The position numbers and the translations under genes are program-made. The notes beneath the pieces are model-generated. The model was not told the DNA's origin. It did no database searches and worked only from the letters and a program-made list of their open reading frames with translations. Shown here piece by piece: positions 27,333 through 35,791 of a stretch of 57,721 nucleotides of DNA; positions within the stretch are counted from its first letter, which is position 1, and the number at the start of each line of letters is the position of its first letter. The stretch spans positions 1 to 57,721 of the forward strand of contig JAJZYM010000009.1 of assembly GCA_021798115.1 (NCBI GenBank), written 5' to 3'. The stretch is from Pseudomonadota bacterium. GTDB taxonomy: Bacteria > Pseudomonadota > Gammaproteobacteria > JAKAQQ01.

Positions 27333-29036
27333 CTAGAAGGCGATGACACGGTTGATTTCCTCGATCGTGGTGATGCCGCGACGCACTTTCTCGAGACCGG
27401 CGCGGCGCAGGTCCCAGACCCCTTCTTTGTGCGCCTGGGCGGCGAGCTCGGGGGCGTTGGCGCCGTGGAGAATGAGGTGCACCATGGCTTCGCTGATGGG
27501 CAGGACCTGATAGAGGCCGACGCGCCCGGAGTAGCCGTCCTTGCAACGCGTGCAACCCTGGGCCCGGAAGATCGTCGCCCCGGTCAGCATCGCGTCCTCG
27601 AAACCCTCGGCCTTCAACACGTCGGGAGGCAGTTTGAGGGGCTCGCGGCAATGGGTGCACAGTCGGCGTGCGAGGCGCTGGGCGATGATGAGACGGAGGG
27701 CGGAGGCCAGCGAGTAGGGGGGGATGCCGAGATCGACGAGCCGGGTGATGGTCTGGGGGGCGTCGTTCGTGTGCAGTGTCGAGAGAACGAGGTGTCCGGT
27801 CTGGGCCGCTTTGACCGCGACCTCGGCGGTCTCGGGGTCGCGGATCTCGCCGACCAGGATGACGTCCGGGTCTTGGCGGAGGAAGGCGCGGAGCGCGTTG
27901 GCGAAGGTGAGCTGCACGGACGGGTTGACGTTCACCTGGTTCACGCCCGCGACCTCGATTTCGACCGGATCCTCGACGGTGCAGATGTTGTGGTGGCCGT
28001 CGTTGAGGTGGTTGATCGCCGCGTACATCGAGACGGTCTTGCCGCTTCCGGTCGGACCCGTGACGAGGACCATGCCCTGCGTGCGGGCGAGCGCTTTCAG
28101 GTAGAGGTCCTTCTGGAATTCCTCGTAGCCGAGGGAGTCGATGCCCATTTGCGCGACGGTCGGGTCGATCAGACGCAGGACGATCTTCTCTCCGTGGACG
28201 GTCGGGACGGTGTTGACGCGCATATCCACGTACCGGCCGCGTCCGAGCTTGTAGGTAAAGCTGCCGTCGGTCGGTTTGCGCCGGTCGCTCAGATCGCAGT
28301 GTCCCATGATCTTGATGCGTTGCGCCACCGATTCACGCAAGTCCAGTGAGAGGTTGCGGGATTGGTGAAGGACGCCGTCGACGCGCATGCGGACGCGGTA
28401 CTGCTTGGCGTAGGGCTCGATGTGAACGTCGGAGGCGCCACGGGCGACCGCATCGTTGAGGATGGTCGCCACGATCTTGACGACGAGATTCTCGTCGTCG
28501 ACGTGTTCTTTTTGACTGTCGCTCTCCTGGCCTTCGGCCGCGTTGTCCTCGGTGAGGTCGTCGGTGTCGAGGAGCTTCGCGTTGCGTTGCTCGAGAAAGC
28601 GCGTGAGGACCTCGTCCAGGGCCGAGAGCTCGGCGACCACGGTTTCCACGGTGAGTCCGGTTTGGAAACGGATGGCGTCAAGCGGCGTGGTGTCGGTGGG
28701 GTCGAAGGCGGCCAGAAAGAGACGGGAGCCACGCCGCATGAGCGGGATGACCCGGTGGCGTTCGAGGATGTCCGCGTCGACGCGGGGCAGCTCCTGGCTT
28801 TCGAGGTCGCACGCGCGGACGTCGATCAGCGGAAGACCCATCGTGGCGGCCGCCAGTTGCGCGACGACCTTCTCGCTGACGAGCTTCTGACGAACAGCGT
28901 GAACGAGCGGCGGGACGCCCTCGTGGACAGCGTCGCGAAACGCCTTTTGTGCGACCTCCGGCGTGAGCATGCCCTCGGCGATGAGATCGCGCAGGAGGCC
29001 GCTGACGGCGGGATTATGGCCGGCGGGGGTACTCAT
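27333..29036 (-). CDS. pilB: Type IV pilus assembly ATPase PilB
   Basis: PilB is a hexameric secretion-type ATPase that drives pilus extension. The 567-residue product has N-terminal MshEN-like domains (about 10-160), Walker A TGPTGSGKTVSMYAAI (about 325), Walker B ILVGEIRDPETAEVAV (about 390), the His box GHLVLSTLHTND, and a C-terminal tetracysteine zinc motif (CTHC...CTRC, about 460-500). It heads pilBCD-coaE-zapD. No pilin gene or pilT is in the window, so a role in type II secretion (gspE) cannot be excluded by motif alone, but linkage to pilD and coaE favours PilB. Confidence 0.93.
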   Translation of the reverse strand: MSTPAGHNPAVSGLLRDLIAEGMLTPEVAQKAFRDAVHEGVPPLVHAVRQKLVSEKVVAQLAAATMGLPLIDVRACDLESQELPRVDADILERHRVIPLMRRGSRLFLAAFDPTDTTPLDAIRFQTGLTVETVVAELSALDEVLTRFLEQRNAKLLDTDDLTEDNAAEGQESDSQKEHVDDENLVVKIVATILNDAVARGASDVHIEPYAKQYRVRMRVDGVLHQSRNLSLDLRESVAQRIKIMGHCDLSDRRKPTDGSFTYKLGRGRYVDMRVNTVPTVHGEKIVLRLIDPTVAQMGIDSLGYEEFQKDLYLKALARTQGMVLVTGPTGSGKTVSMYAAINHLNDGHHNICTVEDPVEIEVAGVNQVNVNPSVQLTFANALRAFLRQDPDVILVGEIRDPETAEVAVKAAQTGHLVLSTLHTNDAPQTITRLVDLGIPPYSLASALRLIIAQRLARRLCTHCREPLKLPPDVLKAEGFEDAMLTGATIFRAQGCTRCKDGYSGRVGLYQVLPISEAMVHLILHGANAPELAAQAHKEGVWDLRRAGLEKVRRGITTIEEINRVIAF

Positions 29037-29107
29037 GGTCCGCCTCGATCCCTCTCTTCGTGGGGGCGCACGTGGTCCTTGCGGACCGGAACGGACGTCC
29101 CTCGGGC

Positions 29108-29116
29108 ATCATACCA
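29108..29116 (-). promoter_or_regulatory. Extended -10 promoter candidate for pilB operon
   Basis: On the minus strand TGGTATGAT is an extended -10 (TG-N-TATGAT) in the 95-nt gap upstream of pilB, predicting a start near 29101 and a leader of about 65 nt. No matching -35 is visible. It would separate pilBCD transcription from the glycosyltransferase genes upstream. Confidence 0.45.
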
Positions 29117-29131
29117 CGCTCTCGAACGGTC

Positions 29132-30073
29132 TCAGGGACCGCCCGGACGCTCTCCGTCCGTCGGCGCGGGCGCCGGAACGGAACGATCTCCGCCGTTCGG
29201 CCGCGCGAGGGTCACGTAGAGGAGCGTCGTGATCTGTTCGGAGATCAGTCCGAGCATGAAGATGAGGATCGCGACGGTCCAGAGGACCGTCGTCATCGGG
29301 GTGATGATGTGGGCCGAGCTGAAGGTGTAGATGTAGTTGACGAGCCCCAGCAGGAAGAGCGCGATCGCCGGAGGGGTGAAGACCTTGAGCGGGGCATAGA
29401 GCGTGCCGATGCGGAGGATGATGAGGAGAAAGCGGCCGCCGTCGCGGAGCGGGCGGATGTGGCTCGCGCCGGGGCCCTGGCGGGGGCGGACGTCGACCTC
29501 GAGGTGCGCGACGGGCCGGCCCAGACGGAGGAAGGCCATCGTGATCGTGGTCGGCGAGGAGAAGCCGTTCGGGAGCAGCGGCAGGATCGAGAGCAGGATT
29601 TCACGGCGGGCCAGGCGGAAGCCGGAGGTGAGGTCGGCGATCGGCTGTCCGGAGGCCCACCCGGCGAGACGGTTGTAGACGAGATTGGCGAGGCGCCGCG
29701 GGCGGCTCGCGTGCGCTTCGGGTCGGCGTGCCCCGACGACGAGTTCGTAGCCTTCGCGGGTGAGCGCGAGAAGACGGGCGAGTTCGGCCGGATCGTGCTG
29801 GCCGTCGGCGTCGAGGATCGCGATCCAGGTGCCGCGCGCGGCACGGATCCCGCTTTTGATGGCTGCCCCGTTGCCGAGTGGAGCGGGATGACGCAGCACA
29901 CGGGCGCCGTGGCGGTGGGCTTCCTCGCCGGTTGCATCGCGCGAACCGTCGTCGACGACCAGGATCTCGGCGTCGGGATACAGGCGGCGGAGATCGGCGA
30001 CGAGGCCGCCCACCGTGGCGGCTTCGTCCCGGGCCGGGAGCACGACGCTCAGTTCGGGGGGGGGTTGACTCAC
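29132..30073 (-). CDS. GT2-family glycosyltransferase (DPM1-like)
   Basis: The 313-residue product has a GT-A domain with PELSVVLPARDEAATVGGL at the N-terminus, DDGSRDAT (about 41-48), the DxD-like DADGQHDPAEL (about 88-98) and SGFRLARREIL, as in polyprenyl-phosphate mannose/glucose synthases. Two hydrophobic helices follow (about 230-250 and 262-285), so it sits on the inner membrane. The start is GTG 30073, overlapping the stop of the upstream GT-C gene. The likely product is a lipid-linked sugar donor used by its partner; the sugar and acceptor are unknown. Confidence 0.85.
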   Translation of the reverse strand: MSQPPPELSVVLPARDEAATVGGLVADLRRLYPDAEILVVDDGSRDATGEEAHRHGARVLRHPAPLGNGAAIKSGIRAARGTWIAILDADGQHDPAELARLLALTREGYELVVGARRPEAHASRPRRLANLVYNRLAGWASGQPIADLTSGFRLARREILLSILPLLPNGFSSPTTITMAFLRLGRPVAHLEVDVRPRQGPGASHIRPLRDGGRFLLIILRIGTLYAPLKVFTPPAIALFLLGLVNYIYTFSSAHIITPMTTVLWTVAILIFMLGLISEQITTLLYVTLARPNGGDRSVPAPAPTDGERPGGP

Positions 30074-31965
30074 GAGGTGGATCTCCCGAAGCGGGACGCG
30101 AGCCGCCGCCAGAGGCGGCGCACCCCCGGCGATTGGCGGGGAAGACCGCGGGCCCGATCGAACCAGAGGTGGGCGGCGCGTGGATGATGGGCCTCGAGGA
30201 GCCAGGAGGCGGCGAGGAGGCGCGGGACGGGATTGCGCGGGGCGAGACGCCCGGCGTGGACGAGATCGGCGAGCGCCCGGGGGAGGAGACCACGGGCGTG
30301 GGCGAGGTAGGCGCGGTAGAGGACGAGAATGTAGCGGCGCGAACGGCGCATGCGCGCGGCGCGGCCGAGCGTGCGCGCGAGCCGGGAGAGCCGGGACCCC
30401 GCGAAACGGCAGCGGTGCTCGAGCCAGAGGTGGCTCAGGACGGCCACGCCCGTCGTTCCCGCCGCCCCGAGGTAACGGGGGGGGTGGGTCGTGAAGCCCG
30501 ACCAGTAGCCGGGGGGAAGGGTGCCGTGCCAGAGGCAGAGCACCGTGCCGAGCTCGAGCTGCTCGCCCGGATGGCGACGGCCCGCGAGGAGGGCGGCCGC
30601 CCGGGCGGGTCGCCCGTGCGCCAGCCACCACTGGGCGAGCCCGGCGCGTGCGGCCCTGGCGTGCGGATGGAGTGCCAGGTTGGTGGAGTACAAACTCCGC
30701 GCACTGCTCCAGGATACGACCGCCTGGGCGGTGAGGGCCACCGTGAGGAGGCCGAGGACGGCGAGGACCGCCGGTGGAAGGAAGCGCAAGCGAGGAGCGC
30801 GTCGGACGAGGGCACGCGCGGCCGCGACGAGGAGGGCGGCCGTGGCGAGGAGGAGGCCGTAAGACGGGAGGTAAATGCGCACCGCCTCCATCAGGCGGAG
30901 CGGCACGAGGGTCGACTCGATCGATTCGCCGATGAAGAACCAGCCGAGGCCGAGAGCCACGAGGGGGGCACGGCGGCGGAGGACGAAGGCCAGCGCGACG
31001 AGGAGGAGGATCCCCGCGAGTGCGACGGCGGTGGTGGAGGGCGCGAGAAGCCCGTGGGAAAGCGGGATCCGCCCGTGAAAGAAACTCGTCCAGCGCGGTC
31101 GTGGGACGAGGGTGGCGGCGATGTAGCGGACGAGCACACGCGGTTCGGTGAGCAGACGCTCGGCGAGCGTGAAGCGCCGTTCCCGGTAACCGCTCAGGAG
31201 AAACGCGGGGTCGAGAAAGAAGAGCGCCATGAGTCCGAACCCGAGGGCGAAGACGCCAGCGGCCAGGGCGGTGAGGGTGCGCCGTGCGGAGCGCGGCCCG
31301 GCTCCCTGCCAAAGACAGAACTCCGTCCAGAGCGCCAGCGGAAGAAGCAGGATTCCGTTCTCCTTGCTGAAGGTGGCAAGCGCGGCAAAGACGAGAAGGG
31401 CGGGGAGCCAGAGCCGGACCCGCGGGCGCCCGTCGGCGATCTCGGCGCGGCGGGCGCGGGCGTAGACGAGAAGACCCGCCATCGTGAAGAAGGCGGCGAG
31501 GAGTTCCATGCGCTCGACGGCGTAGAGCACGGTGGCGACGGCCGCCGGGGCGAGGAGCCAGAAGGCGGCGAGCCCGAGGGCGAAGCCGCGTTCGGCGGTC
31601 TCGGGCCGGCGCCCCGGGGGGGTGACGAGTTCCTGCCCGAGGAGTGCGGCGAGACTCGCGGTCAGGAGCGCGATCAGAAGGTTGGTGAGCTTGAAGGCGA
31701 GAATGCTCCCGTGCCAGAGACGGGCGTCGAGCCAGAAGCTCGCCATCGCGATGGGCCGTCCGAGCGGGCCCGACGTACTCCAGAAGGGATGCGCCACGGC
31801 GGCCAGGGGGCCGTAGACGAAGGGTCCCAGCACAGGAATATCGTCGTACACGAGCGGGCCGTGAAGGCCCGGGAGGTACAGAAGAACGGCCACGGCCAGG
31901 ACGGTGGTCCAGAGGGCGAGAAAGACGGCGGTCGTCGCGCGGGCGCGGGCGTCGTTCTCCGGCAT
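30070..31965 (-). CDS. Polytopic membrane protein, GT-C glycosyltransferase-like
   Basis: The 631-residue product has about ten to twelve hydrophobic segments. The first extracytoplasmic loop holds GPLVYDDIPVLGPF (about 35-48), an acidic pair placed as in GT-C enzymes, then GPLGRPIAMASFWLDARLWH, a pattern found in TMTC-like and other bacterial GT-C/TPR membrane proteins. The C-terminal third is soluble, Ala/Arg-rich, with TPR-like helices (RAARAGLAQWWLAHGRPARA). It overlaps the GT2 gene by 4 nt, which points to a lipid-linked donor plus transferase pair. Proximity to pilBCD suggests pilin or surface glycosylation, but this is inference. Confidence 0.65.
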   Translation of the reverse strand: MPENDARARATTAVFLALWTTVLAVAVLLYLPGLHGPLVYDDIPVLGPFVYGPLAAVAHPFWSTSGPLGRPIAMASFWLDARLWHGSILAFKLTNLLIALLTASLAALLGQELVTPPGRRPETAERGFALGLAAFWLLAPAAVATVLYAVERMELLAAFFTMAGLLVYARARRAEIADGRPRVRLWLPALLVFAALATFSKENGILLLPLALWTEFCLWQGAGPRSARRTLTALAAGVFALGFGLMALFFLDPAFLLSGYRERRFTLAERLLTEPRVLVRYIAATLVPRPRWTSFFHGRIPLSHGLLAPSTTAVALAGILLLVALAFVLRRRAPLVALGLGWFFIGESIESTLVPLRLMEAVRIYLPSYGLLLATAALLVAAARALVRRAPRLRFLPPAVLAVLGLLTVALTAQAVVSWSSARSLYSTNLALHPHARAARAGLAQWWLAHGRPARAAALLAGRRHPGEQLELGTVLCLWHGTLPPGYWSGFTTHPPRYLGAAGTTGVAVLSHLWLEHRCRFAGSRLSRLARTLGRAARMRRSRRYILVLYRAYLAHARGLLPRALADLVHAGRLAPRNPVPRLLAASWLLEAHHPRAAHLWFDRARGLPRQSPGVRRLWRRLASRFGRSTS

Positions 31966-32026
31966 GAGACCTCGGAGGCGCGGGCGGAGGGGCGTGGCCC
32001 GAGGCGATCAGTGTAGCCGGAAGGTT

Positions 32027-32971
32027 TCAGCTTCCGGGCGCCGTCCGCTCGGGGGGCCACCACAGGCGGCCGCGGGGGACCTGGGCCGTGCGGCTGCGCG
32101 GGGCGTGACCGAGCGCGGCGGCGATGAAGTCGACGGCGTCGAGAAGCCGCGGCAGGTCCACACCGGTCTTCACTCCCGATCCCTCGAGGAGGTAGACGAC
32201 ATCTTCGGTGGCGACGTTGCCGCGCGCTCCCGGGGCGTACGGGCAGCCCCCGAGGCCGCCGGTCGCGGAGTCGACGATCGTCACCCCGTGATCGAGAGCG
32301 GCGCAAATGTTGGCGAGGGCCGTCCCGTAGGTGTCGTGGAAGTGGACGGCGATGCGCTCCACGGGGACGATCTCACCGACCGCGCGGAGAAGAGCCAGTG
32401 TGCTGGCCGGGGTCCCCACCCCGATCGTGTCGCCGAGTGAAATTTCGTCGACACCGAGCTCGAGAAGGCGCGCGCAGACCTCGCGCACGCGCGCGGGACG
32501 GACGGGCCCCTCGTAGGGACACCCGATGACGGTCGAGACGTAGGCCCGCACACGAAGACCGCGGCGGCGGCTCTCGCGCACCACGGGATCAAACCGGGCC
32601 AGCGACTCGTCGATGCCGCAGCCAATGTTGTGCCGTGTGAAGCTCTCGCTCGCGGCGGTAAAGACGGCGACCGTCTCGAGCGCGGCGTGCCGCGCCCGCG
32701 CGAGCCCCTGTTCGTTCGGGACGAGCGCCGCGTAACGCACCCCCGCCCGGGCGGGGAGGAGCGCCATGAGGCTCTCGGCGTCGGCCAGCTGGGGGACACG
32801 GGCCGGGGCGACGAAACTCGTGGCCTCGATTTCGCACAGTCCGGCGTCGGCGAGCATGCCGATCCAGCGCGCCTTCGTTTCGGTCGGCACCGTCGACGCC
32901 TCGTTCTGAAGCCCGTCACGGGGGCCGACCTCGACCAGCCGCACGGCCGCAGGGAGGTGAAGTCCGCTCAC
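32027..32971 (-). CDS. mvaB: Hydroxymethylglutaryl-CoA lyase
   Basis: This enzyme cleaves HMG-CoA to acetyl-CoA and acetoacetate, the last dedicated step of leucine breakdown. The 314-residue TIM-barrel product carries EVGPRDGLQNE (about 13-23), the HFHDTYGTALANI metal-binding segment (about 209-221) and the signature GGLGGCPYAPGARGNVATED with the catalytic Cys (about 240). It overlaps the end of the biotin carboxylase gene by 4 nt as the last gene of the leucine operon. A hairpin (CCGGAAG/CTTCCGG) surrounds its stop codon, with no T-run. Confidence 0.94.
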   Translation of the reverse strand: MSGLHLPAAVRLVEVGPRDGLQNEASTVPTETKARWIGMLADAGLCEIEATSFVAPARVPQLADAESLMALLPARAGVRYAALVPNEQGLARARHAALETVAVFTAASESFTRHNIGCGIDESLARFDPVVRESRRRGLRVRAYVSTVIGCPYEGPVRPARVREVCARLLELGVDEISLGDTIGVGTPASTLALLRAVGEIVPVERIAVHFHDTYGTALANICAALDHGVTIVDSATGGLGGCPYAPGARGNVATEDVVYLLEGSGVKTGVDLPRLLDAVDFIAAALGHAPRSRTAQVPRGRLWWPPERTAPGS

Positions 32972-34992
32972 GCCCCGTCCTCACCCGCCGCGGCGATCTC
33001 GACGAGATCCCGGTGGACGTCGGCGACTTGCCCGAGGACCGCGTGGACCGTCCGCACGATCCCGGCGACGGGGGCACGGACCGTGTACTCCATCTTCATG
33101 CCCTCGAGGGCGACCAAGGGATCGCCGCGTTCGACGCGGTCGCCGGGGGAGACACGAACGCCGGTGATTCGCCCCGGGAACGGCGGGCGTGTGTGGCCCG
33201 CTTCCTCGCCGCCTCGGGCTGTGTGTTCCGTGCTCAGTCGGGCCTCGAAAGCTCCTCCGGGGTGCCGCGCGTGGATCCAGGGGCCGTGTCGGACGATCTC
33301 GACCGTCCGTTCCACGCCCGAGTATCCGAGACGCACGCGGGGGCCGGTGTGCGGACGCCCCGTGAGCGTGTGGGCGATTCCTCCGACCTCGAGGCGGAAG
33401 GTCTCCGGTCCGTCCGGTATGAGGCGCAGCGTGAGATGGCGATCGCCCGAGCGCAGGCGCGTCAGGCGGGCACGGATCCCCCCGGGCACGAACGCGTCGG
33501 TGCGTTCCCACGGATCCGGGCTTCCCTCCTCGGGTGTGCCCGCGACCAGGGCGACGGCGCCCAGGAGCCACGGGTCGGCCGTCTCCTCGGGGAGGAGGCG
33601 GCCGAGGGCTTCGGCCACGTAACCGGTGTGGACCGCTCCCGTGCGCATCGGCGGATCACGGGCGAGGGCACGGAGGAGTTCGAGGTTCGTCGTTGTTCCG
33701 AAGAGGACCGTCTCGTCGAGGGCACGGGCGAGCCTCTCGAAGGCGTTCTCCCGCGACGGGGCGGAGACGATGATCTTGGCGATCATCGGGTCGTAGTAGG
33801 CGCTGATGTCTTCGGGCGGTTCCAGGGCGGTTTCGATCCGCGCGTCCGTGGGCCAGAGCGCCGTCTCGATGCGCCCCGGAGCGGGAAGGAACTCGTGCCG
33901 CGCGTCCTCGGCGTAGAGACGCACCTCGATCGCGTGGCCGTGGGCTTCGAGCGCCTCCTGGGTTCGGGGCAGCGGTCGCCCTTCGGCCACGGCCAGCTGC
34001 CAGGCGACGAGGTCCACGCCGGCGATGGCCTCGGTCACCGGGTGCTCCACCTGAAGGCGCGTGTTCATCTCGAGAAAGTGGATCCCCCCCTCGGGGTCGA
34101 GGACGAACTCGACCGTGCCGGCCCCGACGTAGGCCACGGCGCGGGCGGCCGTGAGCGCGTGGTGATGAAGCGCGCGGCGGGTTGCCTCCGGGACGGCGGA
34201 CGCCGGGGACTCCTCGAGGATCTTCTGGTGCCGACGCTGCACGGTGCATTCGCGCTCGAAGAGGTGGACGATGCGACCCTCGTGGTCCCCGAAAATTTGC
34301 ACCTCGAGATGGCGGGCGCGGTCGATGTAGCGCTCGAGGAGGAGGGCGCCGTCGCCGAACGCGTTCTCGGCCTCACGGCGGGCGGCGCGGACGGCTTCGG
34401 TGAGTTCCTGAGCGTGGTGGACGATCCGCATGCCCTTCCCACCCCCGCCGGCCGCGGCCTTGACGAGGAGAGGAAAGCCCACCCTCCGCCCCTCGGCGAC
34501 GAGCCGCTCCTCGTCCTGCGCGGCGCCGTGGTAGCCGGGAACGACCGGCACGCCGACCTTCTCCATGAGGTCCTTGGCCGCGATCTTCGAGCCCATCAGG
34601 CGGATCGTTTCCGGATGCGGGCCGATGAAGATCAGGCCCGCCTCTTCCACCGCGCGGGCAAAGGCGTCGTTCTCCGAGAGGAATCCGTAGCCGGGGTGGA
34701 CGGCCTCCGCCTCCGTGCGACGGGCCGCCTCGAGAAGCTTGGCAATGTCGAGATACGACGTCCGCGGGCTCGTCCCGCCGAGGGCGACGGCGAGGTCGGC
34801 CGCGCGCACGTGCCGGGCGTCACGGTCGGCATCGGAGTAGACGGCCACGGTCTCGTAACCGAGCGCACGGCAGGTCCGGAAGATCCGAAGAGCGATTTCT
34901 CCACGGTTGGCGACGAGCACACGGCGGAAGGGGTGCGGCGTCGTCGCGCGCGGGGGAAACGACGGCCCCGCCGGTGTGCGGCGCGTGCTCAC
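32968..34992 (-). CDS. Methylcrotonyl-CoA carboxylase, biotin-carboxylase subunit
   Basis: This alpha subunit carboxylates its own biotin using ATP and bicarbonate. The 674-residue product has RRVLVANRGEIALRIFRTC at the N-terminus, the ATP-grasp loop AGGGGKGMRIVHH (about 185), EMNTRLQVEHPVTEA (about 307) and a C-terminal biotinyl domain with ALEGMKMEYTVRAP, where Lys is the biotin site. The start is GTG 34992, overlapping the enoyl-CoA hydratase stop; the longer frame upstream is antisense. The substrate is assigned from the neighbouring beta subunit, HMG-CoA lyase and isovaleryl-CoA dehydrogenase. Confidence 0.92.
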   Translation of the reverse strand: MSTRRTPAGPSFPPRATTPHPFRRVLVANRGEIALRIFRTCRALGYETVAVYSDADRDARHVRAADLAVALGGTSPRTSYLDIAKLLEAARRTEAEAVHPGYGFLSENDAFARAVEEAGLIFIGPHPETIRLMGSKIAAKDLMEKVGVPVVPGYHGAAQDEERLVAEGRRVGFPLLVKAAAGGGGKGMRIVHHAQELTEAVRAARREAENAFGDGALLLERYIDRARHLEVQIFGDHEGRIVHLFERECTVQRRHQKILEESPASAVPEATRRALHHHALTAARAVAYVGAGTVEFVLDPEGGIHFLEMNTRLQVEHPVTEAIAGVDLVAWQLAVAEGRPLPRTQEALEAHGHAIEVRLYAEDARHEFLPAPGRIETALWPTDARIETALEPPEDISAYYDPMIAKIIVSAPSRENAFERLARALDETVLFGTTTNLELLRALARDPPMRTGAVHTGYVAEALGRLLPEETADPWLLGAVALVAGTPEEGSPDPWERTDAFVPGGIRARLTRLRSGDRHLTLRLIPDGPETFRLEVGGIAHTLTGRPHTGPRVRLGYSGVERTVEIVRHGPWIHARHPGGAFEARLSTEHTARGGEEAGHTRPPFPGRITGVRVSPGDRVERGDPLVALEGMKMEYTVRAPVAGIVRTVHAVLGQVADVHRDLVEIAAAGEDGA

Positions 34993-35789
34993 GACGGAAA
35001 CTCCGGCCAGCGCGGAGGGCGTTTCTCGAGAAAGGCGTTGAGGCCTTCCTGTCCCTCGGGTGCGACGCGCAGGCGGGCGATGAGGGCGGCGGTTTCGTGT
35101 GCGTGTTCGCCCGGGACCCGGCCGCCGGGCCGGGTGTCGCAGGACGCGAGAAGGGCCTTTGCGGCGCGGACCGCTCCCGGGGCGGCCGATCGACAGCCCT
35201 CGAGGAGCGCGGTGAGGGCCGGGTCGAGGTCGCCTCGGGGATGGTGGGCGTGGATCAGTCCGAGACGTTGCGCTTGCGGAGCATCGAAGACGCCGCCCGT
35301 GTAGATCCAGGGCGCGAGCGGACGTGCGTGTCCGCAGGCGCGGACCACGTAGGGGGCGATCACCGCCGGGACGAGGCCCAGGCGGACTTCCGAAAATGCA
35401 AACCGGCAACCGTCGTCGGCGAGCGCAATGTCGCAGGCGGCGAGAAGGCCGAGACCGCCGCCGTAGGCCACGGTTTCTGCGAGGGCGACGGTCGGAACCG
35501 GGCAGGAAGCGAGAGTCTCGAGGAGTGCGGCGAGCTCTTCGGCGTCCTTCCGGTTCGTCTCTGGGTCGGATTCGGCCATCCGTCGCATCCAGCCGAGATC
35601 GGCCCCGGCGCAGAAGACGCCCTCCGCCCCGCGCAGGACCACGGCGCGGAGGGTGGGCACCTGCGCGGCGGCGAGGAGCGCCTCGTGCAGGCGGCGGACG
35701 AGCGGACCGTCGAGGGCGTTTCGGGCACGGGGTCGGTCGAGGACGAGGACCCGGATGTCGGGGCCGTAGGGGTGTTCGAGGCGCAGCAC
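34989..35789 (-). CDS. Enoyl-CoA hydratase, probable methylglutaconyl-CoA hydratase
   Basis: This crotonase-fold enzyme would hydrate 3-methylglutaconyl-CoA to HMG-CoA. The 266-residue product has RPRARNALDGPLVRRLHEAL (about 21), the oxyanion-hole segment VFCAGADLGWMRRMA (about 63) and AYGGGLGLLAACDIALAD (about 112). GADLGWM is frequent in the methylglutaconyl-CoA hydratase group. It lies between the two carboxylase subunit genes, as in liu/gny operons, which gives the specific assignment. It overlaps the alpha subunit gene. Confidence 0.88.
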   Translation of the reverse strand: MLRLEHPYGPDIRVLVLDRPRARNALDGPLVRRLHEALLAAAQVPTLRAVVLRGAEGVFCAGADLGWMRRMAESDPETNRKDAEELAALLETLASCPVPTVALAETVAYGGGLGLLAACDIALADDGCRFAFSEVRLGLVPAVIAPYVVRACGHARPLAPWIYTGGVFDAPQAQRLGLIHAHHPRGDLDPALTALLEGCRSAAPGAVRAAKALLASCDTRPGGRVPGEHAHETAALIARLRVAPEGQEGLNAFLEKRPPRWPEFPS

Positions 35790-35791
35790 GG

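Noticed and set aside
29878-32016. 712-codon plus-strand frame opposite the GT2 and GT-C genes
   Set aside because: Low-complexity Glu/Gly/Arg composition, mirror of the real minus-strand codons; no motif.
32018-32038. Hairpin at the mvaB stop as a terminator
   Set aside because: Seven-base stem but no U-run; the downstream glycosyltransferase gene is only 60 bp away on the same strand, so read-through is likely.
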